Origin: Pagrus major
Lineage: Eukaryota > Chordata > Actinopteri > Spariformes > Sparidae
NCBI RefSeq assembly: GCF_040436345.1
Contig: NC_133225.1
Coordinates: forward strand, 22,858,040-22,922,039
Length of the DNA stretch: 64,000 bases
Reading direction: 5' to 3'
Positions 48,311 to 60,680 of this stretch are shown one piece after another. The first letter of the stretch is position 1. Each line of letters opens with the position of its first letter. The translations under genes and the position numbers were made by a program. A model generated the notes under the pieces. It saw nothing but the letters and a program-made list of their open reading frames with translations. It was not told the DNA's origin and did not search any database.

Positions 48311-48879
48311 ATCTAGCTTTCTTTGTCTTCACTCTTGCCAAGTCTGACCCTCATGTTCTGTTCGTATGGGTGAGTTTCAGCGAAGAGGAATGCCTGGCAC
48401 CTGATTGTTTCCCGCAAGCTTCATCTGACGTGTACATTATAGGCAGAAACTACATACAGAGCCTTTTAAGGTTGAACAGAGGTGAAGATGCCTTCACTGT
48501 CTACAACACTACATCACAGGATGATCAAACAACAAAATAAAAACACATAACAGCTGTTAAACTGTCAGGAATCACGCAAGCCTTTAGTCATATATCATAT
48601 CATCGACACACACTTACTCATCTATCAGACACATCACATTTATGCATTTTCATTTTCTAAACTATTTGATGGCCTGAAGAAGCAGACGCAGTGGATGACA
48701 TCACACACCAAAGATGTTAGAGGTGATCTTAATTCCTCTTACTCAACTCTCTGTGTTTATGAAACCTGAAACCTGATCTCAGTCTCATATTTTTCAATTG
48801 TACATGTTAAATAATATGTTAACATTTTCTCAAGTCTATGTCAAAATGTGTAATAACATGTCAACATGTACATCAGAAG

Positions 48880-49560
48880 GGTTATTGGTCGCTGGAATCA
48901 TTCCTTCTGACCATACTGGACACAAAGGGATCCCCTCCTAAAACATTTTAATACTGGAGAGCATCATGTGATGGGATCACACCCATCAACATGTTGACAG
49001 TCTGACCCATGAGTACTCAGAGGTCATAGGTGGGACCACGCCCATCTTCAAACTCTGTGTCATTTTGATCTCATCTTCACACCTGTAAAGTTTTGTGACT
49101 GTATCTTGTTCGGTTGTGACACTATAGCACTGACAGACAGACAGACAAACTCACAAGTTGAAAACAAAACCAAGCTGCTCTACAGTAGACAGGAATGATT
49201 GAAACTGGGAGACAGTGATGTAAAGTGGAGGGAGTGGCCCCCTCCCTATTCAATACTCCTTTCTTCTACTACTCCTTTCTACTCTTCCTTCTTCTGGCGC
49301 CCCTTGCTCAGATCACGCTCATCTTTAAACTCTCCGTCATTTACAACACAACTACACAACTTTGAAGATTAATCACTGCATGGTTGTGACGCTATCAAGT
49401 TTGTCCACTGACAGAAAGACAAATAAACACCTGGCAAAGTATTCAATAACATTTCTGTGGTAGTCCTTGCCACAATAGGTGTCTCCGGGAAGACATGTTT
49501 TGCCGTGATGACACACACAAACTCACATATGAAAACAATACCAGCCACCCTGTAGCTACT
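48880..49560 (+). repeat. Dispersed repeat with an internally duplicated module
   Basis: Two related segments, 49,036-49,150 and 49,313-49,428, share CACGC.CATCTT.AAACTC, GTCATTT, GGTTGTGAC.CTAT and ACTGACAGA.AGACAAA in the same order and orientation. The whole reads like teleost repeat DNA; class unknown. Confidence 0.55.
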
Positions 49561-49602
49561 GTTAATAAGTGATGCAGGACAAAAAAAAATCAGAATTACT
49601 TC

Positions 49603-49640
49603 TTAAAGGTGCCCGATGTAAGTTTTACAGCCTGTCCACT
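49603..49640. repeat. Isolated MITE terminus (TTAA family 4)
   Basis: TTAAAGGTGCCCGATGTAAG matches the left terminus of the family-4 element at 56,714. No opposite end is found nearby, so this is a truncated or recombined copy. Confidence 0.5.
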
Positions 49641-49831
49641 TTAGATATTGTTTCAAGTCAGTTCTAGTTCATTTCAGTTAAATACAATGTTTTTTTTCCA
49701 CACATAGTTCTAGTTTTTAGTTAATTTTTAGTGTATTACCATAATAACCTTTACACACACATACAGATGCCCCCCATATGTCACTCATATTAAAAGGAGT
49801 AATTACTGCTTGTCACACACAGAGACCTTGC

Positions 49832-50078
49832 GGGGCGGCTGTAGCTCAGGAGGTAGCGCGGGTCGTCTAGTAATCGGAAGGTCACTGGTTCGAATTCCGG
49901 CTCCTCTCAGCTACATGTCGAAGTGTCCTTGAGCAAGATACTGAACCCCAAATTGCTCCTGATGAGCAGTTGGCGCCTTGCATGGCAGCCTCCGCCATCA
50001 GTGTATGAAAGTATTGTCGAGCTCTCTTTGTCAAGCACTGGAAAAGCGCTATAGAAATGCAAGACCATTTACCATTAC
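49832..50078 (+). mobile_element. tRNA-derived SINE
   Basis: The 5' part is tRNA-like, with an internal pol III A box (TAGCTCAGGAGGTAGCG, from 49,842) and B box (GGTTCGAATTCC, 49,888-49,899) about 35 bases apart. The body contains TGTCCTTGAGCAAGATACTG and the tail AAAAGCGCTATAGAAATGCA, a tail widespread in teleost SINEs and thought to come from a partner LINE. The copy looks fairly intact. The family name is not assigned. Confidence 0.88.
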
Positions 50079-51889
50079 ATCAGTGTTGCTCAGTTCCATT
50101 CTCACACTGTTCAAGTGACTAACATGTGACAATTGACTTGCAAAATGTCAGTTATTTGATCAGATGTCTTGAAAGCTTTCCCATGTTAGTAATAGGGTGT
50201 CTCTCTCTCAAGCTCTCATACCTGGACACACCTTGCATATCTCTCATATCTGTTCACTCAGTCCAGTCACAAATTCTTCTCTGACTTCCACATACAATAC
50301 GTTACTTTGGAAACAGTTTTCTAATAACAAACAAATGAGTATTACAGTAATGAGTTGTGGAGCAGCTAAATCATAAAAACATCGTAAATTATATCAAAAT
50401 ACAAGAACTTACTGCCGCTGAACAACATTACCAACCTATAACAAAAACCATGTGATTCCCATTTGTAATACTTAATCCTGGCTAAAAAAGTCCCTCAGTA
50501 CTTTTCCCTTTCAAAGAATGAAACACATGTTTTTCATTTCATTTCTCCCAGGCCATGATGTGATTGTTGGAAAGCTCGGTGAATCAGACTCCACAGGGAT
50601 CCACATTTGGCAGGACAGTCGCACCCAGATACTGATTGGGAGCACATTCAGCAAAGCGATGCTTAATTGGCGTCCAGTATCAGCACGTAACTTCAATGTT
50701 GGCTGATGAATGTGCGTGTATGTGAGTGTTGGGTTTGTGGAGGTCCATCTGCCCTCTCTTTCGCTTTCAGACTGTCTCTTCCAGCTCTCTTTGTCAAATT
50801 ATAAAGTCTTTAAACAATGGCTAGTGGATACGGGTGGTAAGAAAATCTGATAATGCATTTCTGGGGTTTTTAAGTGTGTGTGGATGTGTGCAGTCATACA
50901 CGTCCTTCCAGAAATCTCTTGGAAATCCATTTATCGGCAAACCATGATTATGTGCTTTGTCATTTGTTGAATACACACTGAAACTCTTTTGCAACTTTAT
51001 TTTCACACAGACCCACATTAAGGAGAAATTTTTGGTGTAATCAAATCCCCCTATCATTACCGAATTTCCATTAAAAGACTTCCTGCATGACTGAAAGTAG
51101 AGACGGTCAAGGTTTTATCATCAGTAAATTCATGTTCCTACATGAGATACAGTATCGGGAAGGAATGTGAGCGTAGTACAAAGGAAAGCTCTCAACAGTT
51201 GATGATCTAATCTTTGGATGATATTGTTTGTTTAGACACGATGCTTCTAAGAACAGTAAGTCATATCAGTGGCATCAATTAATGCAAACTGTGACGGAAT
51301 CAAAAGCATGACAACTCAGAATACTTGTTAAATGGAGCTGAACCGCTGACACTAGACCCCAGAATCTTGTGAACTTTCTGAAGTCTGATACGTCAAAGTG
51401 TCTCTAAGGGGTACAGTTTTTGTGATTTGGATGCAAAAGTCATATCCCTAAAGTCCCAGTATTCAACCTTTTCTCCCCATTTCTTTTTTACTTTACCTTC
51501 AAGTCTCTTTTCTTTTTAATCATCCCTTTGCTCTAAGTTGTGATCATGAAGGACACAGATTATCCCACAGCTGCTACTTGTCTTGCTTAAAATACAAAAA
51601 ATCGTCTTGCAGTTCTATCAGTGCAAAAACTAACCCTAGATTTAGATTTGATTCTCGGTGACCTGGGGATTGTATGGGAATCCAGAAGCAGATTTCAAGT
51701 GGGGAAAGCTCCCTTTCCACCTGTCCATACTTACTGACACTTGACATTTAAATAGTTTCATAAACTAGTATAAATTGTTAGTTGTTAGTTTTAGGTCCCT
51801 GATTGATTCGGTACACTCATATGGCCATTTTAAAACACCCTTGGTAACAGTTTATACAAAGTGAGTTTTCCATTTATTGCAAACGAGCA

Positions 51890-52060
51890 GTGAGGAAGAA
51901 GTATCTGGATCCTTTACTTGAGTAAACATAGAAATCCCACACTTTAAAATACCCCACTGCAGTTCTGTATTCAAAATGTGGCGAAAGTATGTAAGTAGCT
52001 TCAGCAAAAGTAAAAGTACTTAATGCAGAACCAATTCCCCTGTGAGTGTTATGCTATTAT
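51890..52060 (+). repeat. AAGTAAAAGT-type dispersed teleost repeat
   Basis: Contains GTATCTGGATCCTTTACTTG and AGCAAAAGTAAAAGTACTTA, the same style of repeat as at 13,690 and 14,760. Confidence 0.5.
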
Positions 52061-55000
52061 ATATATTTTAAAAGCATTAATAAGCATTTTAATGTTGTAG
52101 TTACCCAAGCTGGAGATTCATTGAGCCATAAGATATATCTGTGATAAGACTGTATGACCTGATGATATCAGCCAACCGATATATTGTTCGGCCTGTAGAC
52201 AGCATATTTTTCTGATAACACTAATCATTCCTGGCTTCAGTGCTTCTTACTTAGAAGTAAAAACTATTAATGAAGTCAAACCTGAGGTGAATGATGAACT
52301 CCAAATACATTGCACAAGTGCTGTCTGACACCTGTTTGTGGTTAGCTCTCTTTCCCTGAAAAAAATCCCACATTACATGCTTCTTGTGTGATTTTCATCA
52401 GAAAACAGAACTGGGTTAGTTAGAACAGTGGCAATGAGATAAATCTTGATGGACATGTGAGGTGACAACCATGTATGTCACTTTTCAATGTCCTTGTTCG
52501 ATCTTTCTCCAGAAATCTATTTAAGTTGTCTGTCACAGGTACCTGCAACCTTTCACGAAGAGAAGCTGTAGCAAAAGTTTCCATGACATCTTTGTAATGT
52601 GTTGTCACAACACGTTGGGTGAGGTGACAACTAACCGTCTGCTCAAAGTGTGTCATTAGCGCCAAAATTTACTTCCTTGTGTCACCGCAGATTGTATCAG
52701 AGGAATGAGTCCATTTTGTCATACAGCAATTTGAGTGGAACTCACACTGGGGTTAACTAACACAAGTCTACAATTTTCTCAAAATCACACAGATTAAAGA
52801 AGAAGACTCACACCGTAATTTACCTGAAAGAGAGCAGAATGTTGTCAATGACAACAAACCAAAGAAGATATTTTGGGAATGTTTGTTCAAAGTTCAGCTT
52901 TGTTAGTCAACTCATACATCATCCCAACACCAAAAATTTTGCATTTTGCTTTTATATTAACTGAATACATTTTATTGCAATAAAATGAGACCTCTCACAC
53001 TGTAAAATGTACAAATCTTGGGCTGTATAGCCACATAGTGCTACAATCCTCTGTCAAGTTTCATTTTATAGGTGGCTATGGCTCAGTGGGGTTCAAGAAT
53101 AAGGCGGGTGGTGTTCTATTTTTTTGTTTTTGTTAATAAAATCCCATGAAAAGAAACGGGAATAGCCCTGAACTTTCCATCGCCGACAATTATTGGAAAT
53201 CGCCGACCACAAGTGGAGCCAGAACGTAGATCAGTATGTGTGAACTGTTCACAGATGTGATCCAGGACCTCGGGAACAACGCGCCGACAGCATTGGAGGC
53301 CACAGTAAATATCTGGTTGAGTCACAGACAGTTCATGGAGCCAGGAGCAAGCCAATGAGAGCTGCCCCCCCCTTCACCCTCTCTCCTCTGTTGTCATCCA
53401 CAGTACAGTAGCTCTCTGAACCCAATCAACCCAATCGCCAGAATAAATGTTAGCTGAGTATGTTTCTGCAAAACCACAGATAAGTTAAAGATGAACATTT
53501 CTTTATGTTGCAGCTTAACGTTTGTCAAGGTTGGACAGCACTGTGCTTTCAGTATGCTCTGGTTAGGTTTATGCACAAAACCCACTTGGTTAGGGTTCGG
53601 AAAAAAGTTTTGTTTGTTAGTTTTGGTTGCCACAGTTATGGATGGAGATATCCCCAGCTGTCCTTAAAAAGATCCAGTGGCCATTTGGCAGCCTTGTTGG
53701 CTTGTAATAACGTAATAATGTTACTCAAACAATAATAAATAGAACATTTGTATGCGACTATCTTAAGCTGTGGATTGATAGTGGATGGGCAAGACTTCCT
53801 TGTTAGTTTTAGTATTTTAATGCACTTTGTTGACACTAAGAAAAACAGAACATTTTCAGACAAGATTTAATCTTTTATTATTGATGTGGATAAAATAACT
53901 AATATAGCATCATTTAAAACAAACAGAAAATCTATAGTATCCCTGTAATCTTCTGAAATGTGGGTGCAGTTTTTGAATACTGTTATTTAAGTTATGTATG
54001 TACAACGACGGTGATTTCAAAAGGAGTTTCTTGTGATTGAGTCGATGACATAATGCTTAAGAAAACATGTACGAAACCCTTCAGCAGTTGTTTGCAGGGT
54101 CGAACTGGATGAGTCATTGTAGATGAAAGGCTGCATGTAAACATATTTAGTCTGAAGGGGAAGTCGGCTGTCGGAGGTGAAGGTGGGTGTAAGACAGTCG
54201 GAAAGGGAGTGGTGGGAGGTGAATTCAAGGAAAGACATACACCTGAGAAAGGGCAACTGGTTTCTGTTCAGGATCTGGCAGTCTAGATCAATGAATTTGG
54301 ATGAGTAACACTTACACAGAGGTACATTTGGGAAAAAAGTACCAAATTTACATGACATGGGTCAGTTTAGAAGTATCAGCCAAGGTATAAACACTTTCAA
54401 CTTCCAAACAAGAGAACGAGAAAACTCTAAGTAGTTTCTTTAGTGACCTGATGAAAGTTGTTGTGTTTCTCATTCTTTAACTGTAGTAAAGCATGAAGCT
54501 TAAAGCACACGGTCTATTAGATTTTGCACATCAACCCATCTCAATCAGAAAACATGACACTACCTCTGAAAGAGTTAGAGGTACCGATGTTTTTCTCATC
54601 TGGTATCAGGGCTCCCAGACTCGTCTCAAAAACTACGTGACTGACAGAGATCCTGTCAGTGATTGCTCGTCTGATCGATGAGTCACACAGACAGTGTAGG
54701 CTGTAGCTGTGGAGCTTTCTATGTCTTTTGTAATTACAGTATTTCAAAAGGACGGAAGTAATTATGTCTGCTGATCCAATGACACATCAAACCATAATTT
54801 GTATTTGTTTTTTGTAACTTAGCATTTAAACTACTGTGTAACTTTATATATTTGTTTCAATTCTGTACACACTAAAGTGTAAGCATTGCATGTTAAATGG
54901 TGTATATAGCACATGGATTTCATCTTTCATCGGACTGTCTTAATTTTATTGACTTTGTAATCCCAGTATTATCCTACAAGTTGCAACATAGTTTTTTCAA

Positions 55001-55203
55001 AAACATAAGCCTATCAAATGGTCTAGCATGGCAAAAGCATGATTACTACACAATTAACTAAAGTTTAAATGAATAGTCAAGTAATCAATCTGCAAAAAAT
55101 TGATCAGCAACTATTTTGTTAGGTGATAATCATCTTAAATGAGAGGATTTGCTGATTTATAAGCTCTGCGAAGTAGTTTATGTTTTCACTCATGTCCTTT
55201 GGT

Positions 55204-55307
55204 TGGATGGATGGATGGATGGATGGATGGATGGATGGATGGATGGATGGTTGGTTGGTTGGTTGGTTGGTTGGTTGGTTGGTTGGTTGGTTGGTTGGTT
55301 GGTTGGT
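55204..55307. repeat. Compound (GGAT)n-(GGTT)n microsatellite
   Basis: About eleven GGAT units (55,204-55,249) switch directly to about fourteen GGTT units (55,250-55,307). Confidence 0.96.
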
Positions 55308-55655
55308 GAGCAGGATTACACAAAAACTACTGACCAGATTTCCACGAAACTTGGATGGAAGATGGGTCTCGGCCCAGAATTGACCCCATAAACCAGATAA
55401 AGGGACAGGTCTAGGGATTTTAACTCACTTTCTTTAACATTGCAGGGTAGGGTGTTTTTCAGCATCTTCTTAATTTCTCAAGGAATAATGCATGGATCTT
55501 GATTCTAAAAAAATCAGGCATATATAGGTGGCTGGTGTTTTTGGATTTAGTGGATTTACATACATTTTATCTGATATTGGATTAGGCTTGATTGATGTAA
55601 ATGTGACTGCTAGGCCTTGAAGGAGGTATGCAGTCTAGTATAAGACTTGTTTGGG
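55308..55655 (+). repeat. Dispersed teleost repeat with adjoining tetranucleotide array
   Basis: Starts GAGCAGGATTACACAAAAAC and includes CATGGATCTTGATTC, ATCTGATATTGGATTAGGCT and the end TTGAAGGAGGTATGCA. I recognise this order as a common non-coding repeat of fish genomes. The tetranucleotide array lies exactly at its left end. Confidence 0.65.
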
Positions 55656-55732
55656 GCTGCATATGTTTCGGGGTTTATCAGACAAAGTAGCTCCACAATA
55701 AAATGTTCAAAGCTCTGCAAAAAATGACTTTC

Positions 55733-55738
<6 letters not shown>

Positions 55739-55802
<64 letters not shown>
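55739..55802. repeat. (TA)n microsatellite
   Basis: About 32 TA units with one CA interruption. Confidence 0.95.
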
Positions 55803-55803
<1 letters not shown>

Positions 55804-56368
55804 GTGTCTTGAGATAATATCAGGATATTTATGATTTATGACCAATAAAAATTAAACTTCCCAGCACCATGCAGAGAACATGAATGACTGTAATACCTCC
55901 TTCACCTCCTCCTCCTCACAGACCTGCTGCATTGACTGACTCTCCTGCAGTCAGCAGCTCCTCCCAGTGGCGGCTCGGCTAACATAATTAAAACACAGTA
56001 CAATGTTTTGTGTGTGCGTCACTTTTTCCTCAACAGAAACAGTTGAGGAGGCCCGTTCAGTTGAAAACAGAAACACCAACATTTCTGTGGGATGACTAAT
56101 ATTTATGAATGGATCCTGGTAGTAGCAACAGTGGCTGAGGAGAGGAGGTGGGTGACTGCCGCCTCATCACTCCCTCCCTCCCTCTCTTACGCACCAATTG
56201 CTGGACAGACTGGTTGTGCAATAGCCAAACACACGTGTATACGGAGTGAATCAACGGTCTCTGGGGAAATTTAAACACTAAAACACAGATTGTTTCAATA
56301 ATTAAATCCACATTTTGTTTAGCGTGACTTTCTCGTATTTCTCAATGTCATAAATGATCATGACAGTG

Positions 56369-56411
56369 ATGATGACGATGAAGATGATGATGATGATGAT
56401 GATGATGATGA
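56369..56411. repeat. (GAT)n trinucleotide repeat
   Basis: GATGAT units, perfect over the last 30 bases. Confidence 0.9.
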
Positions 56412-56713
56412 CAGGGACAAATTAATGACTAGCAGTGTTGGGTTTTTCCAGTTAAATCCATACAGTCCATATACTCCATATACTACAATACATGCATACA
56501 TCACACAGGGATGTTATCTAAAAGACTGAAGGACAAACATCAGGAAAATGATCAGCAGCCAGGAATTCAAAAACCACTCTCAAACCCAATGTGAACAGGT
56601 TTACAAATCCCAGTTGCAGCGCAGAGATAAAAAAAATGACACTGAGAATAGACTATATGGATCTACAGAGGCGACAGGATCAAACGTCAAACTGTCCTTT
56701 TGATAGATTTCAG

Positions 56714-56876
56714 TTAAAGATGCAAAATGTAAGAATTTTAGATGACAACATTCAAAAATTAACTAAATTATCAACAGAATGTGACCAGCTAGCCCTGGCT
56801 CATTACAGACCAAAACTCCTGTGCTAGCAGTGTATAAATTCGACAGGTGGACAATTCTTACATATTGCACCTTTAA
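56714..56876. mobile_element. TTAA-bounded MITE (family 4)
   Basis: The left terminus TTAAAGATGCAAAATGTAAG and the right terminus, which reads TTAAAGGTGCAATATGTAAG on the opposite strand, match at 22 of 24 bases over the full repeat. Length 163 bp, non-coding. The right TTAA (56,873-56,876) is also the left TTAA of the next element. Confidence 0.88.
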
Positions 56877-56986
56877 AGTTCCAGTGTGAAGGATTTATAT
56901 GCATCTACATCTTGCAACCAACTGAAAACCCCTGAATGTGATATTCAATGTCTGCCAATACATAATCCTACACAATGGATCTTTAA
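56873..56986. mobile_element. TTAA-bounded MITE (family 5), short internally deleted copy
   Basis: The left end TTAAAGTTCCAGTGTGAAGG and the right end, reading TTAAAGATCCATTGTGTAGG on the opposite strand, match at 18 of 21 bases. Only 114 bp long; it keeps TTGCAACCAACTGAA and TGTCTGCCAATA from the longer copies. Confidence 0.85.
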
Positions 56987-57733
56987 GCATGAAAAGTGTA
57001 AACTAATGACCAAAAGACTGCTGTTTGCAATAATATACTACAAAGTATCTCCACAGTAGGAATGGAGGAAATAAAATCTGAGCATATAACTTGGACTCCC
57101 TTATTTTGTAAAAATAATCTATTCGGATTACATAGTTGCAGATTTAACCTTTAAGCCCAGAAAAAGAACATTTTTAGCTTCACAAAAGAAATACAGCGAA
57201 GATTATTTTCTCATGAAAGGACATGTTGCCCTGATTTTGTCTGCAGGACATTCGTGCCACCTCACACTCAAGGAAAGTGTTTAGGAAAGAAAAACTTTCA
57301 CCCACAATGAATCACTGAAGACACAAAGGTTATTTTCTAATTTTCTCCGTAACATCAGACAATGTCTGTGCATTCCCAGAGCTCACATGCAGACACTGGA
57401 GCAGACAGTCACGCTTGAAGATGCAACATTCATACAAAAAACATCCTTTTCTTTGTGAGAGCAGATGGGTCTGTTATGCTGTTGATTCATCCTCATCTCT
57501 GTTGCCTGTTTCAGTTTACCCATTTTTGACCAGTCCTCAATCTATCTACACTTCATCACAGTTTCCAGCTGTTAGTTGCATGCTAGAGTTAGCATGCACT
57601 TGATGCTTTGGGCATTCACTGTACGTTTACTGGAAGTGAAGGCAGAGGTAAGGTATGTAAGTGTTGGGTTCAACCAGTTCATCAGAGCTTTAAAGCCTTT
57701 TTTTTGTTAGGCTTTTTTTCACCTGCCTGTAGT

Positions 57734-58060
57734 GGTTAAAGGTGCAAAATTTATAAATTAGCCATGTGTCGAATTAATACTAGAACAAATAGGGGGAGGA
57801 TATCACCAGAGTAACTGCTAACTGCTGCTAACTGTAGCTGCCATTAACTAGTTAGCTCACTTAGCCGTGCAGGTAGGGCTCCTACAAGCTGACTATGCCC
57901 ACATTGGAAGCTCGGACCACCGGTGGAGTGTTGATGCTGTTTACTATCGGACTGTCACATTTGAGGTAGAAAGTGGCTCGGGGCTAGCTGGATGGCATGC
58001 TAACTTGAGAAGATATCTCTGCAACAAGACTCAAAACTTTCATTTCTTTACATTCTGTTG
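57734..58060 (+). repeat. Probable dispersed repeat starting with a TTAAAGGTGC terminus
   Basis: TTAAAGGTGCAAAATTTATA resembles the family-4 terminus. The following sequence (GCTAACTGCTGCTAACTGTA, GGCTCGGGGCTAGCTGGATG) looks repetitive. No right terminus found. Confidence 0.45.
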
Positions 58061-60551
58061 AAACAGCCATTCAGATAGTTTTGGTTTAACTTTTACACAT
58101 ACTTAACAAGTGTAACATCACCCATTAGTTTGTGGGCTAATGTTTTGAATCCTCCTCCTCTCCTATGGCCGTCACATCATTTTTTTTTTATACAGACAGA
58201 AGTGGCCATATTTGGACGAGAAGGTGGAGATCGAGAGGATATCCTCACTGGATCTGACAGAGAATGTGCTGTAGTGGTGACTTGTCAATCAGAAGGTAGC
58301 CACGACCTAAAGCATACGCTTCTTTATTGTCTATTTTATTCCAAATGGGAGTATAATTTACTAAATGAAAATCATGCTGCATTGAAGAAGACTTGAAACT
58401 AGCGATTGAAACCATAAACTCTTCTTGCAGCCAATGCAGTCGCCTCCTGTTGGTCATTAGGAAGAATGCAGGTTTGAAGCTCTTCTGCACTGGTGTCACT
58501 TTTCAGACCTGGGAGCTCTATCCACTTGTATACAGTCCATTTATTTAATTTAAGAATTATCACAAAAAAAGTTTTCAATTTTCTAAATGTAAATGTTAAT
58601 CGCTCTGTGATGCAATATCATTAAGTTTCAACCAAATATTTGTTTCTATTCAACAGAGATCTTTGGTATGGCATCTTTACTCTCTTGCCAGAGCCTGCCG
58701 GGAGGAAAAGAAAGGGAGGGGAAGTGCCACTAGCAAAATTTACTGTAATAGATTAATTGAATATACCAGAGAAAAGAGTGTACTGCAGTCGTAAACAAAG
58801 AATGTGGGAAAAAAATTTTGCAGAGGCGGAGAACTTGGCGCTTTCACGCGTGAACACCTGGCTGCACACAGTGAGCGTTTGGAAATGTTTGGTTTAAGTT
58901 CAAATGTGTGAATAGTAGCTCTTCATGGCTTCAGAGTGTGTTGGTCTTTACATGGTTTCATCTGTGACGGAAAAACAAAGCCTCTGGATGTGAGAAATGG
59001 CGGGAAGTCATTGTCGTCTGCCTCATTGAACTGGAAGTGAAAACTCCTGAGTCAGAAAGAATTGTGTTGACTGTGGGCCTCAAATAAAGCAAGGCTGGAC
59101 TTTCAGACATCCTCTCATAACACTGCAATAGCCCACTGCTGTCATAATATTGGAAGACTCTCAATTCCTGCTCATGAGAGTAAAATGTCAAAAGCAAAAC
59201 CACATCTTAGAGCCAGGCCAGAGGAAAATTACAGAATGCTAAATGTTTCCTTCTAACAGACCAGATGACCAGGCTGTAACTCATCTAACATTTGATTCTG
59301 GAAAGGTGATGATGTGAGAGGATTAAACAAAGAGATTACATCTAAATCATAATGAATGTGTTCGTCAGGAGTCGACGCCAAAATAATCGGGCTACTTGTC
59401 GTAATAAGAGATGACAGTGGTTTCCTTTTTTGTTACCAGCATTCTTAATTTGACATCAATCCATGACAAGTGTTTAAAAAAGAACCTGTTTGAAATACAT
59501 CTTTATTAATCCGACATGATGGACGTCATCCGACAAGAACAAGGGTGCCATTGTATTCTGTGTCTGATAAGATTGGTATGTTCAACCGGCCACCTTACCT
59601 TAGTTGGGATTTCCTCCTGTTTGCATACGATTAACAGCCTCGGGTAAAGCCTTCACCTGATTTAGCTGCTCCCAACACCTTCAGCTTTTTCTGTGGTATG
59701 CACATGTGACTGAGTCACCTGAAGAAAACGAGACAAAAAGAACTCGCCTATGCCAAACATGTGGGAGAGAATCACTGAAGATCTATTAAAAACAAAGTTC
59801 CTCATACATGCTCAAGATTTATATTCTGATCCATGTGACTCAGAGCTTTTAAGAAAAGCAACACTCATCAACCTCAGTGTGGATGTATGGTGAGCAATGA
59901 CTGGTTGCAATTGCAGGTTTTGAGAAATGAGGTGCTATATGCCCCCAGACGTCATGGAGTGTATGGTTCATATAAGAAAAGCTGTGCTTCTACTTATGAG
60001 GTAAAAGCAAGCTGGAACACACATGCACAGACATTTACTGTAAGTCTCCTGGCCCGTATATCTACTTATTGTTCCAACTGGCCACAAGTATTTTTAGGTT
60101 TAAATACTGTGTGCTTTTTAGTTTGGTTTTACACGTTTGCTGTCACCGTACTCTCCAACCTCTGCGTAGAGGGGACATGCTGGTAGACGTAAAAGCATAT
60201 TTATAAACCAAACAGAGACATACTGGTGTTGGTGACTCATAAAGAAATGAAGAAGTAGAAGGTCTGGGAGGTCAACATTTCTCTTCTTTTAACTTTACAT
60301 CCTCTTCATGTTTGACTCAATCTAAATCTTCTGCAGCGTGATGTACAACTGAGGAGATCATAGTGAATTTAATCTGTATGTTGATGATGTGATTTCTATA
60401 ACTTAGTGATATTTTAAAATTGTTTAGGTGGAGGTTTCATGTAAGCCCACCAGGTTTTCTGCCTCTTTCTGCACTGGATTTGTATTTCTTTAAATTGTGG
60501 AAAATAAAACTAAACTAAACATAGGCAGAGAAGACTTAGCAACCATGATAT

Positions 60552-60680
60552 TAAAGGTGCATTATGTAAGACTTGGCCACCTTTTGTATTCATACTCAAA
60601 ATAACCCCATATCATTAGAACAACCACTAGCTGCTGCCAACTCTAGCTAAGAAAACTAAGAAACAAAAAGCTTCAATCTG
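60552..60680 (+). repeat. Isolated TTAAAGGTGC MITE terminus
   Basis: TTAAAGGTGCATTATGTAAG matches the family-4 end; the following GCTGCTGCCAACTCTAGCTA is similar in style to 57,830. The right end is not found. Confidence 0.5.

Noticed and set aside
49832..49904. A functional tRNA gene
   Set aside because: A and B boxes are present, but the sequence continues into a SINE body and tail and does not close a normal acceptor stem.
55149..55391. 80-codon frame with repeated WMDG and WLVG
   Set aside because: A translation of the GGAT/GGTT array, not a gene.
59887..60186. 99-codon + strand frame
   Set aside because: No recognisable family, no splice or promoter context, and a length not unusual for random sequence of this composition.
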